Below are positions 1-12,189 of a DNA stretch of 64,000 bases, one piece after another. The position numbers and the translations under genes are program-made. Under the pieces are notes generated by a model. That model did no database searches. It was given only the letters and a program-made list of their open reading frames with translations, and was not told the origin of the DNA. Source of the stretch: Oehlia diaphana (lineage: Eukaryota; Glomeromycota; Glomeromycetes; Glomerales; Glomeraceae); NCBI GenBank assembly GCA_003833135.1, contig QZLH01000382.1, forward strand, positions 33,803-97,802, in the 5' to 3' direction. How positions within the stretch are numbered: the first letter of the stretch is position 1; every line of letters begins with the position of its first letter.

Positions 1-664
1 AAATTTCATATTTAAAGTATAAAAAATATTAATTTCTTGCTCTTAAAATTTTATGTTTTTAAATTTAATAAAAAAAATTATTTACTAAAAGTTAATAAAA
101 CAATAAAATATGCTTTATTGATAAAAAATGATAAGTTCGTTTGATTTTTACTTTGAAATTTATGTCTGCTTATTTATTAATAAAATAGAACGCGTAACCC
201 ATAAAATAAATATAATAAATAACACCTAAATAAATATAAAAACGCGCGTCTCTTATGTCTCCTGATAGTTATAATAAAGCAAATACAATAAATAACACCT
301 AAATAATATAAAAACGCGTATTCCTAATAAAATAAATATAATAAACAACACCTAAATAAATATAAAAACGCGTCTCTCCTAACTCTCCTAATAGATACAA
401 TAAAACAAGTATGATAAATAATCTAAAAAAATATAAAAACGCGCGTTGCCTAAAGAGATTTAAAAAATGTATAATGCACTTAATTTTGTTACAAAGTGTA
501 ATTTTAACTCTACAATATGTAAAATAATTCAATAAAAATAATTATTGAGTAATGCTATACTTGTTAAGCAACTTTATTTAGCCTTCAAAGAATGACCAAA
601 GTACCAAAATTACGCTCTAATCTTTGTATAAAGAAAATAAACAAAAAAAATAAAAACAGTTAAT
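1..664. other. AT-rich flank with a minisatellite, no gene
   Basis: Apart from the CGCG minisatellite inside it, this stretch shows only AT-rich sequence with short chance open frames of low complexity. No splice-supported or family-recognisable coding sequence was found. It ends at the assembly gap. Confidence 0.6.
190..446. repeat. CGCG-punctuated minisatellite, about 4 units
   Basis: A degenerate tandem repeat of 53-71 bases per unit. Each unit reads roughly AATAAATAACACCTAAATAA, then TATAAAAACGCG(CG), then a CTCCT-rich tail. The CGCG cores recur near 190, 243, 314, 369 and 438. CpG-rich islands at regular spacing in otherwise AT-only DNA stand out. No coding role is evident. Confidence 0.75.
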
Positions 665-1538
665 NNNNNNNNNNNNNNNNNNNNNNNNNNNNNNNNNNNN
701 NNNNNNNNNNNNNNNNNNNNNNNNNNNNNNNNNNNNNNNNNNNNNNNNNNNNNNNNNNNNNNNNNNNNNNNNNNNNNNNNNNNNNNNNNNNNNNNNNNNN
801 NNNNNNNNNNNNNNNNNNNNNNNNNNNNNNNNNNNNNNNNNNNNNNNNNNNNNNNNNNNNNNNNNNNNNNNNNNNNNNNNNNNNNNNNNNNNNNNNNNNN
901 NNNNNNNNNNNNNNNNNNNNNNNNNNNNNNNNNNNNNNNNNNNNNNNNNNNNNNNNNNNNNNNNNNNNNNNNNNNNNNNNNNNNNNNNNNNNNNNNNNNN
1001 NNNNNNNNNNNNNNNNNNNNNNNNNNNNNNNNNNNNNNNNNNNNNNNNNNNNNNNNNNNNNNNNNNNNNNNNNNNNNNNNNNNNNNNNNNNNNNNNNNNN
1101 NNNNNNNNNNNNNNNNNNNNNNNNNNNNNNNNNNNNNNNNNNNNNNNNNNNNNNNNNNNNNNNNNNNNNNNNNNNNNNNNNNNNNNNNNNNNNNNNNNNN
1201 NNNNNNNNNNNNNNNNNNNNNNNNNNNNNNNNNNNNNNNNNNNNNNNNNNNNNNNNNNNNNNNNNNNNNNNNNNNNNNNNNNNNNNNNNNNNNNNNNNNN
1301 NNNNNNNNNNNNNNNNNNNNNNNNNNNNNNNNNNNNNNNNNNNNNNNNNNNNNNNNNNNNNNNNNNNNNNNNNNNNNNNNNNNNNNNNNNNNNNNNNNNN
1401 NNNNNNNNNNNNNNNNNNNNNNNNNNNNNNNNNNNNNNNNNNNNNNNNNNNNNNNNNNNNNNNNNNNNNNNNNNNNNNNNNNNNNNNNNNNNNNNNNNNN
1501 NNNNNNNNNNNNNNNNNNNNNNNNNNNNNNNNNNNNNN
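665..1538. other. Assembly gap (N run, 874 bases)
   Basis: Unbroken N run. Sequence on both sides is AT-rich non-coding DNA, so nothing can be said about what is missing. Any open frame that spans it is an artefact. Confidence 1.
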
Positions 1539-3359
1539 GACATTAAAGAAAGAAAGAGAAAAAGGAAGAAAGAGTTACGAAAGTTACAAATCACAGTTGT
1601 TAAACGTAAATAAATAAATAAATCAATGAGGCTGATGTGGCACAAAATTACGTGGGGGTAGAAAAGTGACGGTGATACTGGGGAAGATTATCAAAATTAA
1701 TAAATGATAGTCATGCAGGAAATTGATCTACAAATTTTTTCAGTCTTAGCAATTATGTAATTCTGGCCGGTGTTATCAAAAAAAAGGGAAAATTTTATGT
1801 TTATTCAATAAATTCTTGATTAAGTTTATTATATTTATAAAAAAAATAGCAATCTGTTGTACTGATATTCTGTTATTAAGTTTATTAGCTTTATTACAAT
1901 AATTTTATTGACATCTCGCTTTAGATTTTAGAATACAGATCACAAAATTTCCGAAAATAATATAGAAATAACGCTGTAAATGCTAATAAAATGTGTTTTA
2001 ATCTGAGGAGATGAAATGAAATTTTAAGGTAATATAATGTATAAAAATCTTTTTATTATATAAAATTTTTTCTTGTATACTAAATAATCAAAAATTTTAA
2101 AAAATTATAACTCTATTAGTTTGAAATGTTCAATAAATTTTTTTACTTAATATTATATAATACAGTATTTATGTATTTTTTTTTTTTTTTAACTATATGA
2201 TTCAAATATTACATAGAATTATTTTGAACGTTACTGAAAAGGATTATATTATTGATTTTAAGAGGATTTCATGTTAAAAAATGTTAAAAAAAAAAGTGGT
2301 AAAATACTTTTATATTTTGAATTAATATTTAAATAGATAGTATTTTTTAATACTATTTTTTATTTTATTTCAGTGATGATAATGATATTGAAATGATCAA
2401 TCGATCTAGTTCTTGTTACAAAGCTGGTTAGTTTCGGGAAAAGAGAAATATGACTGATTCTTTATATACAATTAATAATAGATTTTATGACTTCGGCTAT
2501 TGTGTCTATGATGAAAAAAAAAAGAATGTGGCTCGTTAGCCTTACGTGATTGGTAATAATAATAAGCTGATGATATCTTCTTTCAATCCTAGTAAAGTGG
2601 GTTTTAAATTCATTAAATTATGTTTATAATTTTGAATTTTTGATTCATTGATTATGCAATGAAAGTTTTAAGTAATTGTTATTGACTGTATATATTACAA
2701 TATCAGCTGAATTTGTAAAGAAATTAAGAAAATAATTTAAATTAAAATTCTTTAAACAAGATAATATTCAATATAATACTTATCATAAGATTTTCTTATT
2801 CTCAATTTCAAAAATCAATTTCACGTCATCATTATAGTGATACTATAGTGATTCGTTTCCAAATTACAAAGATCGATTTTACAAATTATTTCGCGATTGT
2901 GGTGTTATGAGCGCAGAAAAAATAAGAAAGAGACATCAGGCAATACTGCATTATTATAAACTCGATTTTTATTTATTCACGTTTAAATATTTAGGCAGTT
3001 TATTGTTTTTTATAGTAATTATATGAGTTGCATCATAATAAATTTGAATGAATTTCATGCTTTCGAAGCAATAACCTCAAAAATTGGATCTTTACCGAAT
3101 CATAATTCAATATTTATCATTTATTTGTCTTATCCATGAATTAATTATAATTTTCAACTAATTGGCTGACTGTACTAGTGTAATGTGTGTATTTGTGTTG
3201 TCCTTTCAGGATTGAGAATTGAATAATTGTCCCACCAGTTACATATAAAAGAACAAAATTGTTTCTTCTTTGAATGAAATTCTGTAAAGATGAAAGCTTT
3301 AATGACTATCAAAATATATGAATAATTAATTAATTGGTTGTGCAATTGATAGAATTTCA
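1539..3359. other. Intergenic AT-rich DNA, nothing recognised
   Basis: Both strands are interrupted by frequent stops in all frames. No transposon protein signature, tandem array or RNA gene was recognised. A purine-rich GAAAGAAAGAGAAAAAGG tract follows the gap. Confidence 0.5.
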
Positions 3360-3900
3360 CAAATGATGTTATCTGGATTTAACAATTGTGGATTTGCCAA
3401 TCCTGGATTCCATGTCCATAATTGTAGGTATACTGGTATACTGACCAACCTAAATCAATTTTGTAATCCGTGGGACTTCCCGATCTTATTGTATTCACAA
3501 ATAAGTGGATTGAACTATAGTGTAAACGCACGATATGGTTTAGTCAATCGTGGGTACCCTGGATCGGAAATATAATAGTCAATTCAATACAATGTTGTAA
3601 TCTGTGAAATGTTGTAATCTATGAACGTGGGTTGATTGAGGCGTACTCAATCCAATCCGATTGAATTTGTGAATGCACCATACTACATGCAAAAATATGA
3701 ATCTTTGACCCACGTACGACGTTGTCGATCACATCTATTTTACAATACACCATGAAATAGGTGGGTCAAGTGTCACCATTCACTGGTGTATTACACCCGC
3801 ATGATACCCCAAAGGAAACCACAAGTAGATGATGTAATACAGTGTATTCAATCGTAGAAGCTGAAAATGTAACAACTTATCTAATAAACCGCTTTTTATG
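3360..3900. repeat. Less AT-rich block with fold-back character, unclassified
   Basis: This block is less AT-rich than its surroundings and contains a 70-codon plus-strand open frame (3363-3575) that I do not recognise. Short inverted pairs are visible: TTTGACCCACGTA (~3705) against AGGTGGGTCAAG (~3760), and ACAATACACCATGAA against TTCACTGGTGTATT. This suggests the fold-back remains of a small DNA element rather than a gene. The open frame has no start context, motif or splice support, so it is not called as a gene. Confidence 0.35.
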
Positions 3901-4331
3901 TTAGAAGATCATTAATCACAAAATCAATTATTGATAAACATACCTAAATCATTTTTTTTTTTACGTCATCTTCCTGGATACTGATTCTTGTGTTTTTATC
4001 AAATTGGATCATCTTTAATATCGCTTTTTTTTCTTTCAATAATTAATAGGCTTTATTGACTTAAAAACAACATGCAACGGTTAGATATTCTTTTGAAACT
4101 GTAAATCAACGTTAAATGCGAAAGTCCATAGCAGGTTCAAATAAATTAATTATAATGGAATAGTCAGAATATGACAAATAATGCATTAGATTCAAATATA
4201 TATATAAAAAAAAAATATTATTTTTATTAAGGAAAAAATGAGGTATACCATTTACACTAAATTAATTCATAACATTTCATTTTTTTTAAAAAAAAGCACT
4301 ACACAAAAAAAAAGGCGCAAAAAATCTCAAT
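3901..4331. other. Intergenic AT-rich DNA, nothing recognised
   Basis: AT-rich with poly-A and poly-T runs. No coding or repeat structure was identified. Confidence 0.5.
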
Positions 4332-4622
4332 TCATTTATTATTGTTAATTTCACGTATTCTGGATTGATTCCCCGTATTTAGAAAAATATTATAAAAGCA
4401 TTTGCGGCCTTTGCACTCTTCATTCACGCACTCGCCCATTGTAATATTTTGTTCAAAGATCGGTACGGACAAGGTCACAAGGCTTCCTTTGGCAAAACTT
4501 TGCAACTCATTATACAGTATGTGCAATTCATCATATGCGGGAATCCACTTAGAACCCCTGACCCGGATTTTCTTTGAAGTTGGGACAATCCAAGGAATTG
4601 GGGAATCCTCAGGAAACTGCAT
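4332..4622 (-). CDS. Hypothetical 96-residue Cys-containing fragment
   Basis: I do not recognise this protein. The open frame begins MQFPEDSPIPWIVPTSKK and ends in a short basic/Asn tail. It is noticeably less AT-rich than its surroundings and has a balanced composition with Trp, Pro and Gly and a CVNEECKGRKC cluster (three Cys in eleven residues), which is more protein-like than the other short frames nearby. The frame stays open for about 10 codons upstream of the Met, so it could be the last exon of a larger or broken gene. No signal peptide, membrane segment or known domain is visible, and no neighbouring exon could be joined to it. It may equally be a gene fragment carried by a repeat. 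Confidence 0.3.
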   Translation of the reverse strand: MQFPEDSPIPWIVPTSKKIRVRGSKWIPAYDELHILYNELQSFAKGSLVTLSVPIFEQNITMGECVNEECKGRKCFYNIFLNTGNQSRIREINNNK

Positions 4623-4660
4623 TGACGAAGCAGTAATTGTCGAAGGATAATTCTACGCAC

Positions 4661-5509
4661 TATGAAAAATTTGTGGTCACGGGTGTTTCTCTCATGATCA
4701 TGAGTTTGCCAAATGTGTTAGACTAATTATTCCAAGATAAGTAGGTAGATAAAAACTTTACTCTTATTGAAAATTAATTTATACGTTTTTTGAGGGCTTA
4801 TTATTGAATATCGAATCTAAAATTATTCCTACCAAAAAAAATATTGGACTTTTATTAATATAATCGAAAACCTCACATCAGGCATTTCTTCAATTCCTCT
4901 GATAAGAAAAGGATTCCCTCTAATTTAATGATTTATACAAGCTTAAATCCCGTTCTAATATTCCATAAAGTACTATTCCTTACCATCTAAAAATCATAAT
5001 ATCTTGTTTTCGTCATCTTAATTTTTTAATGTTTAGACGAAAAATTTTAGCATAATTTAGTGACGATAGTAAAAGAATAAATTTTTAAAAGATTTTTCTA
5101 GATTTCCTGAAAAATTCATGTAATCAACCGATTAACTAAATGTGATATTTGATACCAACACTTTGGTATTGTCATTTCCATATTTATTATATTGATGGAT
5201 AATCATAATCACATGACTACAACTAAAAGTTGTATTGTTTCTAAAAATATGTCGTTAGACTGATGAGGTACTTATATTTGATTATTATTTAGGAAAACAA
5301 TAGAATTGCATTTAAAGTGGCATTATTATTATTGATATTGCAAACGATATCACATGTAATCAAAGATAACTTCAATTTCTATAACTTGGGTGTGGAATTC
5401 AATCAAGTTTAAAGATGAGTAAATTTACTTGAAAAGAAATTTGTTTTTGAAAAAAAAAATAGAGACGCCGATTTTTACTTTTTTTTTATTCATCAATGTA
5501 AAGTTCTGC
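4661..5509. other. Intergenic AT-rich DNA, nothing recognised
   Basis: No gene, RNA gene or tandem array was identified. Frames are short and low in complexity. Confidence 0.5.
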
Positions 5510-5900
5510 CTAATGTTATTTCCATATTTAGCTTCACACAAGCTTGTTTACTAAAAAGATAAGTCCCCACCTTTCACAAAGAGATTCTAAAAATGGTTTA
5601 TCGCAGTCAATTCATTTGTTATATAAACAGGTTGAGTTTTATCTACTGTCATTAAAAAAAACCTATACTAAAATAAACCCTATCTATAATTTTCTATCAA
5701 CTTATTACACATTATACACATTTTTTCTAATCTTTTTCATATACTTTTTTTTTATAAGTTCTTCCTGGTAAGAAAATTACATTTTATTATTATAAGTTAT
5801 AACTAATTTTGATTTTTTTAACTAACATATTTTTTTAATTTTTTGATTACAGGTTTAAAAATAAAATTGTAATATACATTAAATATTAACGAAATTATTA
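5510..5900 (+). repeat. Promoter-like dispersed module, copy 1
   Basis: One of three diverged copies (others at 11.6 kb plus and 14.1 kb minus) sharing a fixed order of motifs: CCATATTTA; a TCACAC(A/G)AGCT box followed by TTTACTA; a TTTCACAAA stretch; a TATA-like TTATATAAACAGGTT; then a ~200 base AT tract with ATAACTAATTTTGATTTTTTTAACTAACAT, ending at an AG acceptor-like ACAGGT. The arrangement resembles an upstream region with TATA box plus a leader intron, but no conserved coding sequence follows in any copy. It may be a duplicated promoter or leader, or a short non-autonomous element. Confidence 0.5.
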
Positions 5901-6008
5901 TAGAATTATCATATAGGTATATATTTAATCATTAAATCAGTTATGAATTAATCATTTTCAAATTTCAATTTATGCTAATTTTTTTTTTTAAAAAAATTAT
6001 TTTACAGT

Positions 6009-6126
6009 TGAAATTCCATCATTTGACATCAAAAGTTCTGCACAAAGAATTCGCTGATCGACAATTCCTTTTGCTTTTATGCAAAATCCTTTGTCAGAAC
6101 AATTTATTTTTAATGATGGAATTTCA
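6009..6126. repeat. 118 bp imperfect hairpin
   Basis: The outer arms are a perfect 15 bp inverted repeat, TGAAATTCCATCATT at 6009-6023 against its complement at 6112-6126. Further in, GTTCTGCACAAAG pairs with CTTTGTCAGAAC with one bulge. This could be a tiny fold-back element or a structured RNA. There are no clear target duplications. Confidence 0.6.
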
Positions 6127-6417
6127 AATGATGATTATATATCATGTGATGATTTGATATATATCGAACTTCACAATATAATAGATGTCCTTATAATATG
6201 TTCGAACCGGTTCAAAAAAAGGTTTCAAACAATACATACCAATAAACTCTAGTAAACCAGGTAAAAAAACACTCGGCGTTGATGTGGTAACGAGCAAAGA
6301 ACTGCTCGTCCACTAAATTCACTTATTTTTGTATCGTAGCGCAAAACAGAATGATTGATATTATTATAATTTTATTAGATTTTAGATTGATTAGAATAGA
6401 TGATATTAGAACTTTAT

Positions 6418-6535
6418 ACATATTCAATTATTCATTTTTTATAAAAGATAAACTTCGTACATATTCAATTATTCATTTTTTTTTTAAAAAAATTAAAACT
6501 TTCGTACATATTCAATTGTTCATTTTTTTTTTATA
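6418..6535. repeat. Three-copy minisatellite (~50 bp unit)
   Basis: Three head-to-tail units, each beginning CATATTCAATTATTCATTTT and continuing through a poly-T/poly-A stretch to an ACTTTCGTA-type end. No coding role is evident. Confidence 0.7.
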
Positions 6536-6874
6536 AAAATATAAAAATCTGAAAATCTGAAAATACCAGATATCACGTGACTTTTCGTTTCAAAACTCAA
6601 CTTTATAAAAGGAACTATACTGTATATTAAAATATTAATTTAGTTTCATTCTTTTACCACCGACTTTTATGATGTTCTCATAAGGTTGAATCTAATGAGT
6701 CTTAATAAGCGAGTCTAAATTAGAATTAATAAATGAATTTACTAATTTCTTCTATAGTTAATTCACTTCAGTTGCCTTATTCTGTTTATATTATTTAAAA
6801 ATCATTTTTTCAATTTAATTAAATTTTTCTTTTCTTTTTGTTGAATATATCGATATTTGATTACATTTTCAATG

Positions 6875-8125
6875 TTATCTGATGCAACTATTGTAATCAT
6901 TTACAGATAAAGGATCTGTGAACTCTAACTCATCAATCAATAATTGTAATTCATGTCTAATATCTTCTTCACAGTCAGAATTATTTGAAGAACATTTAGA
7001 ATCTTCCATGACATTTATTATTCAAAGAAACCGAAAAATTTTCGATTTCTCTTTCTCCAAACGACAATGAAATTTTAATTAAGATTTTTTTATTCACGAG
7101 GTGAAGTTTCTACCGAGATAACAGGGATTTTCGGATATACATATGTCGCTCATATGTTATAATAATATTCGACAATCTAAATGTCTTATAAGTTTTTGAA
7201 AATTTTAATATCCGCGGAAAAAAATCTTTCCGGGAATGTTATTATTGGGAAGGATTCCAATTTTAGCCAACTGTTAAAAATCGTTTTTTGTATATACTAT
7301 TTTCAAATTGGAGGTGGAATTGGATCACCTTCTTCATAAGGATCATAGCCTTAATTACATAGCAAGTTTAGATATTGTGCTTTTAAACTATAAATAATAC
7401 CTTAATCTAATGGTTGTGGTAAAAAATAGATGCCGATTCTCTGAGCATTTTGGAATCCAATCTTTCTTAAAAGTACTCCTTTGTATCCAAGCTTTTGAAT
7501 CAAGCGGAAAGAGATTTTTTTCAATCCCTTTAACCAAAAGTATTACAACTTGTCAGAATGCTAACACGTTCTTTAGGACGTTTTTTACAAAGTAAAGGAT
7601 CATGTGCTATTGTTTTACATGATCCTAAACGCCAGAAAAGAGCAGTTTCATCACAATTCCAAATGTCTCTTAGCTCATAGTCAAAAAATTTCTTGTAATT
7701 CAATTCTCGTTCGTGAAAATTCATCAATTTGAAAACCAGCCAGTAATCTAAATGTATGTAAATTATTTCTCTGTTTAAAGTTATATAACCATCATGCAGA
7801 TGCTGAAAAGTTATTGATGTCATGTAAATTAGCACACTCTGTTGGATAATGGGTCCATTAATAGTTAAAATTTCATGAAATTTACTGATCAACCCAAATG
7901 CTCGTTACTTCTGCTAGTTGTGGATAAATACTCGAAAATTATTTGCATTTGGTAAGGGTAATATCAATGGAAAAGCCAATGTTCTGATCTTTTTAAAATA
8001 TCAGAAACTATACTAGTAAAAATTCCATATTGTGCCGCTAATTGAGACACCAAAATTTTTTGATGTTTTTCACAAAGTTCTTTCTTTTGAGTTAATTTAG
8101 ATTTATGTTTTTTCTCATGCTAAAG
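6875..8125 (-). pseudogene. Decayed pogo/Tigger DDE transposase
   Basis: Remains of a pogo/Tigger (Tc1/mariner superfamily) transposase read on the minus strand with many stops and shifts. In order: a CENP-B-like N-terminal helix-turn-helix around 8100-7980 (KLTQKKELCEKHQ, then SDILKRSEHWL); the linker GPIIQQ around 7860; the first catalytic block DIWNCDETALFWRL with its Asp, followed by KKRPKERVSILTSCN (~7660-7540); a large internal deletion; the third catalytic block as IYFLPQP...GIIYSLKAQY near 7440-7350; a KIGILPNNN block near 7255; and an acidic tail starting MEDSKCSSNNSD (~7010) that ends at the TAA at 6875-6877. The second DDE block is largely missing and no inverted termini were found, so the copy is old and inactive. 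Family and block order are clear; exact lesions are not. Confidence 0.85.
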
Positions 8126-9146
8126 TAGTTTAAACGGAGAAAAAAAAAAAGTCTGCCTAATTAATAAATGATTGTCGATATCAAGATATAGATTTGGTTC
8201 CAGAAGAAAAATCCGAAATAGTGCCAAATCCGGTTTATCAAAGATCGATTTATCGAGATTGCCTGCAAAGGTTTCTTCTGGTAATGAAAAAGACGAAATT
8301 TTTCTCAGTTGCTGTACTTAAATACTTCTAATAATTTCGACTAGTATAAATAATGTTTATTTATTATGATTATAAGACTCGAGTTAGAACGTTTGTATGT
8401 AGAAATATATTATTATAAAAGTAGAAAAACTGTGGGAGATCTACTTATTTGAACTTTCTGTCTAAAATAATACAACTTTTTTGTACTGGAAGATAAAAAA
8501 AAAAAGCAAAATTATGAAAACATATTTAGTTAAAGGTATAGTAATCATTATATCTTTTTTATTGTCGCTTTCAATTAATGTACCATATCGAGCTCATTCT
8601 CTTAGTATTTTTGGTTAGAAAAACTTTTGAGTATCATTGAGTCTCGTTTAGCTGGATAACTATAAGTATTAATTATGCTCCGGTTGATCATTGTGCTCCA
8701 CGATACGCTTTCTAAGAGTCAAGTTGTTTGGGATTGCAGCTTAAAATGGGAGGTAAATTTCTCCTAAGGCTAAGCACTTTTATCTTTTGATGAAGTCCTT
8801 CCTTCTTAAATATTTCTGGAAGAAAAAAATCACTTTTGTTTAATAATTCAACACGTTAGTGGCTATTTTCGTATACTTTTTATATTTTCTTGTAAATTTT
8901 TGCAATCTATGTATTAACATTAAGGTTCCTAACAATGATTTTTGAGTATTTACCAATCCAACCCTTAACGAAGAGTATTATCTTGTTTTCTAAAAAACAT
9001 GAGAAAGAAAAAAAATTAAATTTCAAAAAATGATTCCAACATATAGAAGGCATTTATATATCGAGATACGAGAAGACAACGAACGTCTTATTGCGTGAAG
9101 ACGAAAATTAAATCTTGTAATTATACCGTACAGTTTAATTATTTTA
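8126..9146. other. Intergenic, nothing recognised
   Basis: Contains a patch at 8580-8790 that is less AT-rich than its flanks (with GGGAGGTAAATTTCTCCTAA, a weak fold-back), but no gene or recognisable element. The upstream terminus of the neighbouring Tigger copy could not be found here. Confidence 0.4.
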
Positions 9147-9380
9147 TCATTTCACCAAGCTGTTTTCATCAATATTAATAATCAAATGTCCAATTTTATA
9201 AAAATTCACTACTGCAGATTGAAAACAAAATAAGTCTTTAACAATACTTTCGTCAAATTCAGCCGTAGACGGTTGAACTGGTTTTTGAAGCGTATAAGGT
9301 TCGGCTGTAACCTTTACTTTCTTTGGTTGTCGTCTCCCACCAGAAGATTGATTGGAAGAGTTCTTAGTGTTATCGATCAT
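9147..9380 (-). CDS. Hypothetical 77-residue protein or exon
   Basis: I do not recognise this protein. The N-terminal half is Ser/Asn-rich then basic (SSGGRRQPKKVKV), followed by TAEPYTLQKPVQPSTAEFDE, a composition typical of a disordered fungal N-terminal exon. The C-terminal half (SAVVNFYKIGHLIINIDENS) is less convincing and could be read-through into an intron, since acceptable GT sites occur after the Asp/Glu stretch. No upstream or downstream exon could be joined and the surrounding sequence is AT-rich. It is reported as a possible small gene or surviving first exon only. Confidence 0.3.
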   Translation of the reverse strand: MIDNTKNSSNQSSGGRRQPKKVKVTAEPYTLQKPVQPSTAEFDESIVKDLFCFQSAVVNFYKIGHLIINIDENSLVK

Positions 9381-9399
9381 AACAACAGGCTCAAAATTT

Positions 9400-10930
9400 C
9401 ATACATATTTTGATAATAATAATGTAAGAGAAGTTGTGTTAGATCTTTTTTTCCTCAAGTTTTTTTTTAATGTACTTATATTATGTGTCCTAATATTATG
9501 TTCTATGGAAACAGGATTTGAAGTTTAAGTTATGATCAAATTATATAGTTTTAATTATTATTGAAGATACCATACAGCGCATCATCATAGAAATTCTATT
9601 ATGGGCATGTTCTCTTAGTCTCTTACGCCACAACCTTTGATATCAACAATCACGACTCGTGCGTCAACTGTCAACTCAAATTTTGTACATTTTTCTTCTT
9701 CCTATTTTTTTTTAAAAAAAAATCATGTTTTTACCCACTGAATGTTCTAGCAACATACTCTATTTTCTTGATAAGAGAGAAAAACCAATTTTATTCCCAG
9801 GACAAGCATATGATCATTAATTCCCCCTGTAATAAGATTTTAGGAAATAGCTTTATTACTCCCATAAAAAGCTGTTCATTAATAAATACATTACTTTCAT
9901 GCCTTGAAGAGGATGATTGTTTTGTAGAACATGTCAGAACCTTGCTTGACTTTAACTGGTACAGTGTTTAAGAATATTCGAATAAGAAAGTGTTGCTTTT
10001 TTCTTCGAAATTGGAGGTAAATATGAAGTTATTGTGTTATTTGTTTTGAGCGTCAGAAGAATATATAAAACGCGTCAATTGTTCATATTGTGCATTTTTT
10101 ATAGTAAGAATTTCTATTAAAATTTATTTATTTATTTTATTTATTTGTTTTTTATAGGTACTATTCTTGCTTTAAAAGAAGGATTATAAGATCGTTATAA
10201 GGTTTATTAATAAAATTTTCTTGTTCTATCATCATCATCATTAAGTCAAATCATTATATTATATCTTTTTCTGACTATGAATTCTTCGTCCAACTTTAGT
10301 TATACAGAAACTTTTATTTTGTAATTATATAGCGCCAAAATCAATAAGAACGGAAAAAAAGATCGGAAGATAATGATAGATCAGAGAGAGATTATTATAG
10401 AAGGACAGGACTAGGTATAAAAATTCTAAAGTTAAAATAAAAAGAAATCACAAACAAAACCTTTTCGGTAAGAATTAAATTTTACATGCTATATTTTTAC
10501 AGCATTCATTATTGAAGATAGGAATCGGATTTATCATCTTTTTTTTTTTTAGGTATTGTCGTTACAAGATTTTAAGGAAACTCAATGATTAGATTTAAAA
10601 TTTTAAATCATTTATGAAAGGAGCAATTATTTAAGGCTGCACAACAGGCCTTTTCAATTTTATTACTTGGTTAAACCATGGATAAAAGGAAATAATGTTA
10701 AAGTTTAATATTCTTTAAAATTTAAGTAGATGGATTTGGGAATAAGGAAATACAGGACATTTGCACACCAAGTTGGATTAATTTTTAGATGGAACCATAT
10801 TATACGGTTAGATCAAGTATTATTTCTCGTATGATAAGATCATTACTAAGCCTTTAAATGTTGTTTTATTTGTTATTAATGTTATACATTGGCTTTTTTA
10901 AAATTATACTTTATTAATTTTATTCGTTAG
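9400..10930. other. Intergenic, nothing firmly recognised
   Basis: A 67-codon plus-strand open frame at 9768-9971 (with [20 protein letters not shown]) has a mildly protein-like middle, but no partner exon, motif or family was found and it is not called. The rest is AT-rich with ATC trinucleotide runs near 10220-10240. Confidence 0.4.
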
Positions 10931-10932
10931 GA

Positions 10933-11044
10933 CCATGACATTTATTACGTAATATTTTAGCGAGGGATTTGAAAGTCTTATAATAATATGTGTTACAGGG
11001 TATAGGCTTATAATGAATGGATATTACGTAATAAATGGCATAGC
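10933..11044. mobile_element. ~110 bp MITE with TACGTAA termini
   Basis: The left end is CATGACATTTATTACGTAAT and the right end is its near inverse, ATTACGTAATAAATGGCAT. The interior has no coding capacity. A related right end, ATTACGTAATAAATGTCAT, recurs near 29951-29970, so this is a small dispersed non-autonomous family. Target duplications are not clear. Confidence 0.6.
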
Positions 11045-11599
11045 CATAACATGGCGTAACAGACAAATCTTTTAATTATTTTTACTATGTGGAAACAAAA
11101 AAAGAGATTAATAGAAAGATAGCTTAAATTTAGTGAATTAGTGTCAGATAAAATATATAAATGGAAGACATTGTTAGAGAATAAAAAGATGAAATAAATC
11201 TAAATCACCTTTATTTATTTTTAAGAATCGCTTATTTTTTTTTGTGCTGTACCTAAATTTAAATTACTAGAAATAGTTTATAGTGATCATAATTCCGTTT
11301 GCCATTAATATAATTGGCCAGAGTTTTGTTCTATATGATTAAACAAAACGTGATATAGTACAGCGATTAGTACAGCGTATTTGTTAGTTTATTACTTATG
11401 TATTTGATCGACTAACAAATAAACAAATAATCGCACCAATTTGTGGTGGCTAAATTAACAGTTGATGCATCAATGTACTACTATTTATGTTTATTGTTTT
11501 TGAACCCGTCTTTGATTACCTTGAACTTTTCTTTTATTCGCCAATATACGTCCTGCAGGCTGCAGCCTCAATGATTCATTTCTTTCAAGTTAATATCAG
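11045..11599. other. Intergenic, nothing recognised
   Basis: AT-rich. It contains a CTGCAGGCTGCAG palindromic patch near 11552-11566 but no gene or element. Confidence 0.45.
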
Positions 11600-12010
11600 A
11601 ATTTCTATCCCTACCTCCATATTTACAAATCACACGAGCTCATTTACTACAATATAATTGAATTTCTCTTAGACGCGGATAAGCAAACATAAGCATTACA
11701 TGAGCCATCCTTTTTCACAATGAAATATTATAAAATGGCTTATTATTTTGCTGATTTATATGTTATATAAACAGGTTTGGGGCTTAATTGAAAGATTCGA
11801 AATTAAAAAAAAAATAAAATTTCAATTTTCCATTTAAATCAAACGAATTCCTTTAATATTTCCGTAAAATTCGCCTTCACCAGTTTTTCATGAAAAACAT
11901 GGTGAGAAAATATACAATTTTTGCTGATTATAACTAATTTTGTTTTTTGACTAACGTATTTTTTATCTTGAATACAGGTTGAAACCCAAAATATTAATAA
12001 CAAAAGTTAA
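11600..12010 (+). repeat. Promoter-like dispersed module, copy 2
   Basis: Second copy of the module at 5.5 kb: CCATATTTACAAATCACACG, AGCTCATTTACTAC, CCTTTTTCACAATG, TATAAAATGGCTTATT, then TATGTTATATAAACAGGTTT, followed by GCTGATTATAACTAATTTTG, TGACTAACGTATTTTTTA and an ACAGGTT acceptor-like end near 11980. It is more complete than copy 1. No conserved protein follows. Confidence 0.55.
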
Positions 12011-12189
12011 TAGAGGTAAAGTGATCACTATTCTTGTTTTTGAATTGAATAATCACTTTTCGAATTTCAAATTTCATATTGGATCATTTCAAGTTTTTAT
12101 TAATTAGAATTTAAAAATGTGTCAAAATATTATACAGCATGCTGTATGGGAAAACTTTAAAAGAAAGCATTACCAACTCATGCGGAACT

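Noticed and set aside
617..1645. Long minus-strand open frame across the N run
   Set aside because: It is open only because the gap contains Ns. The real ends are short and low in complexity.
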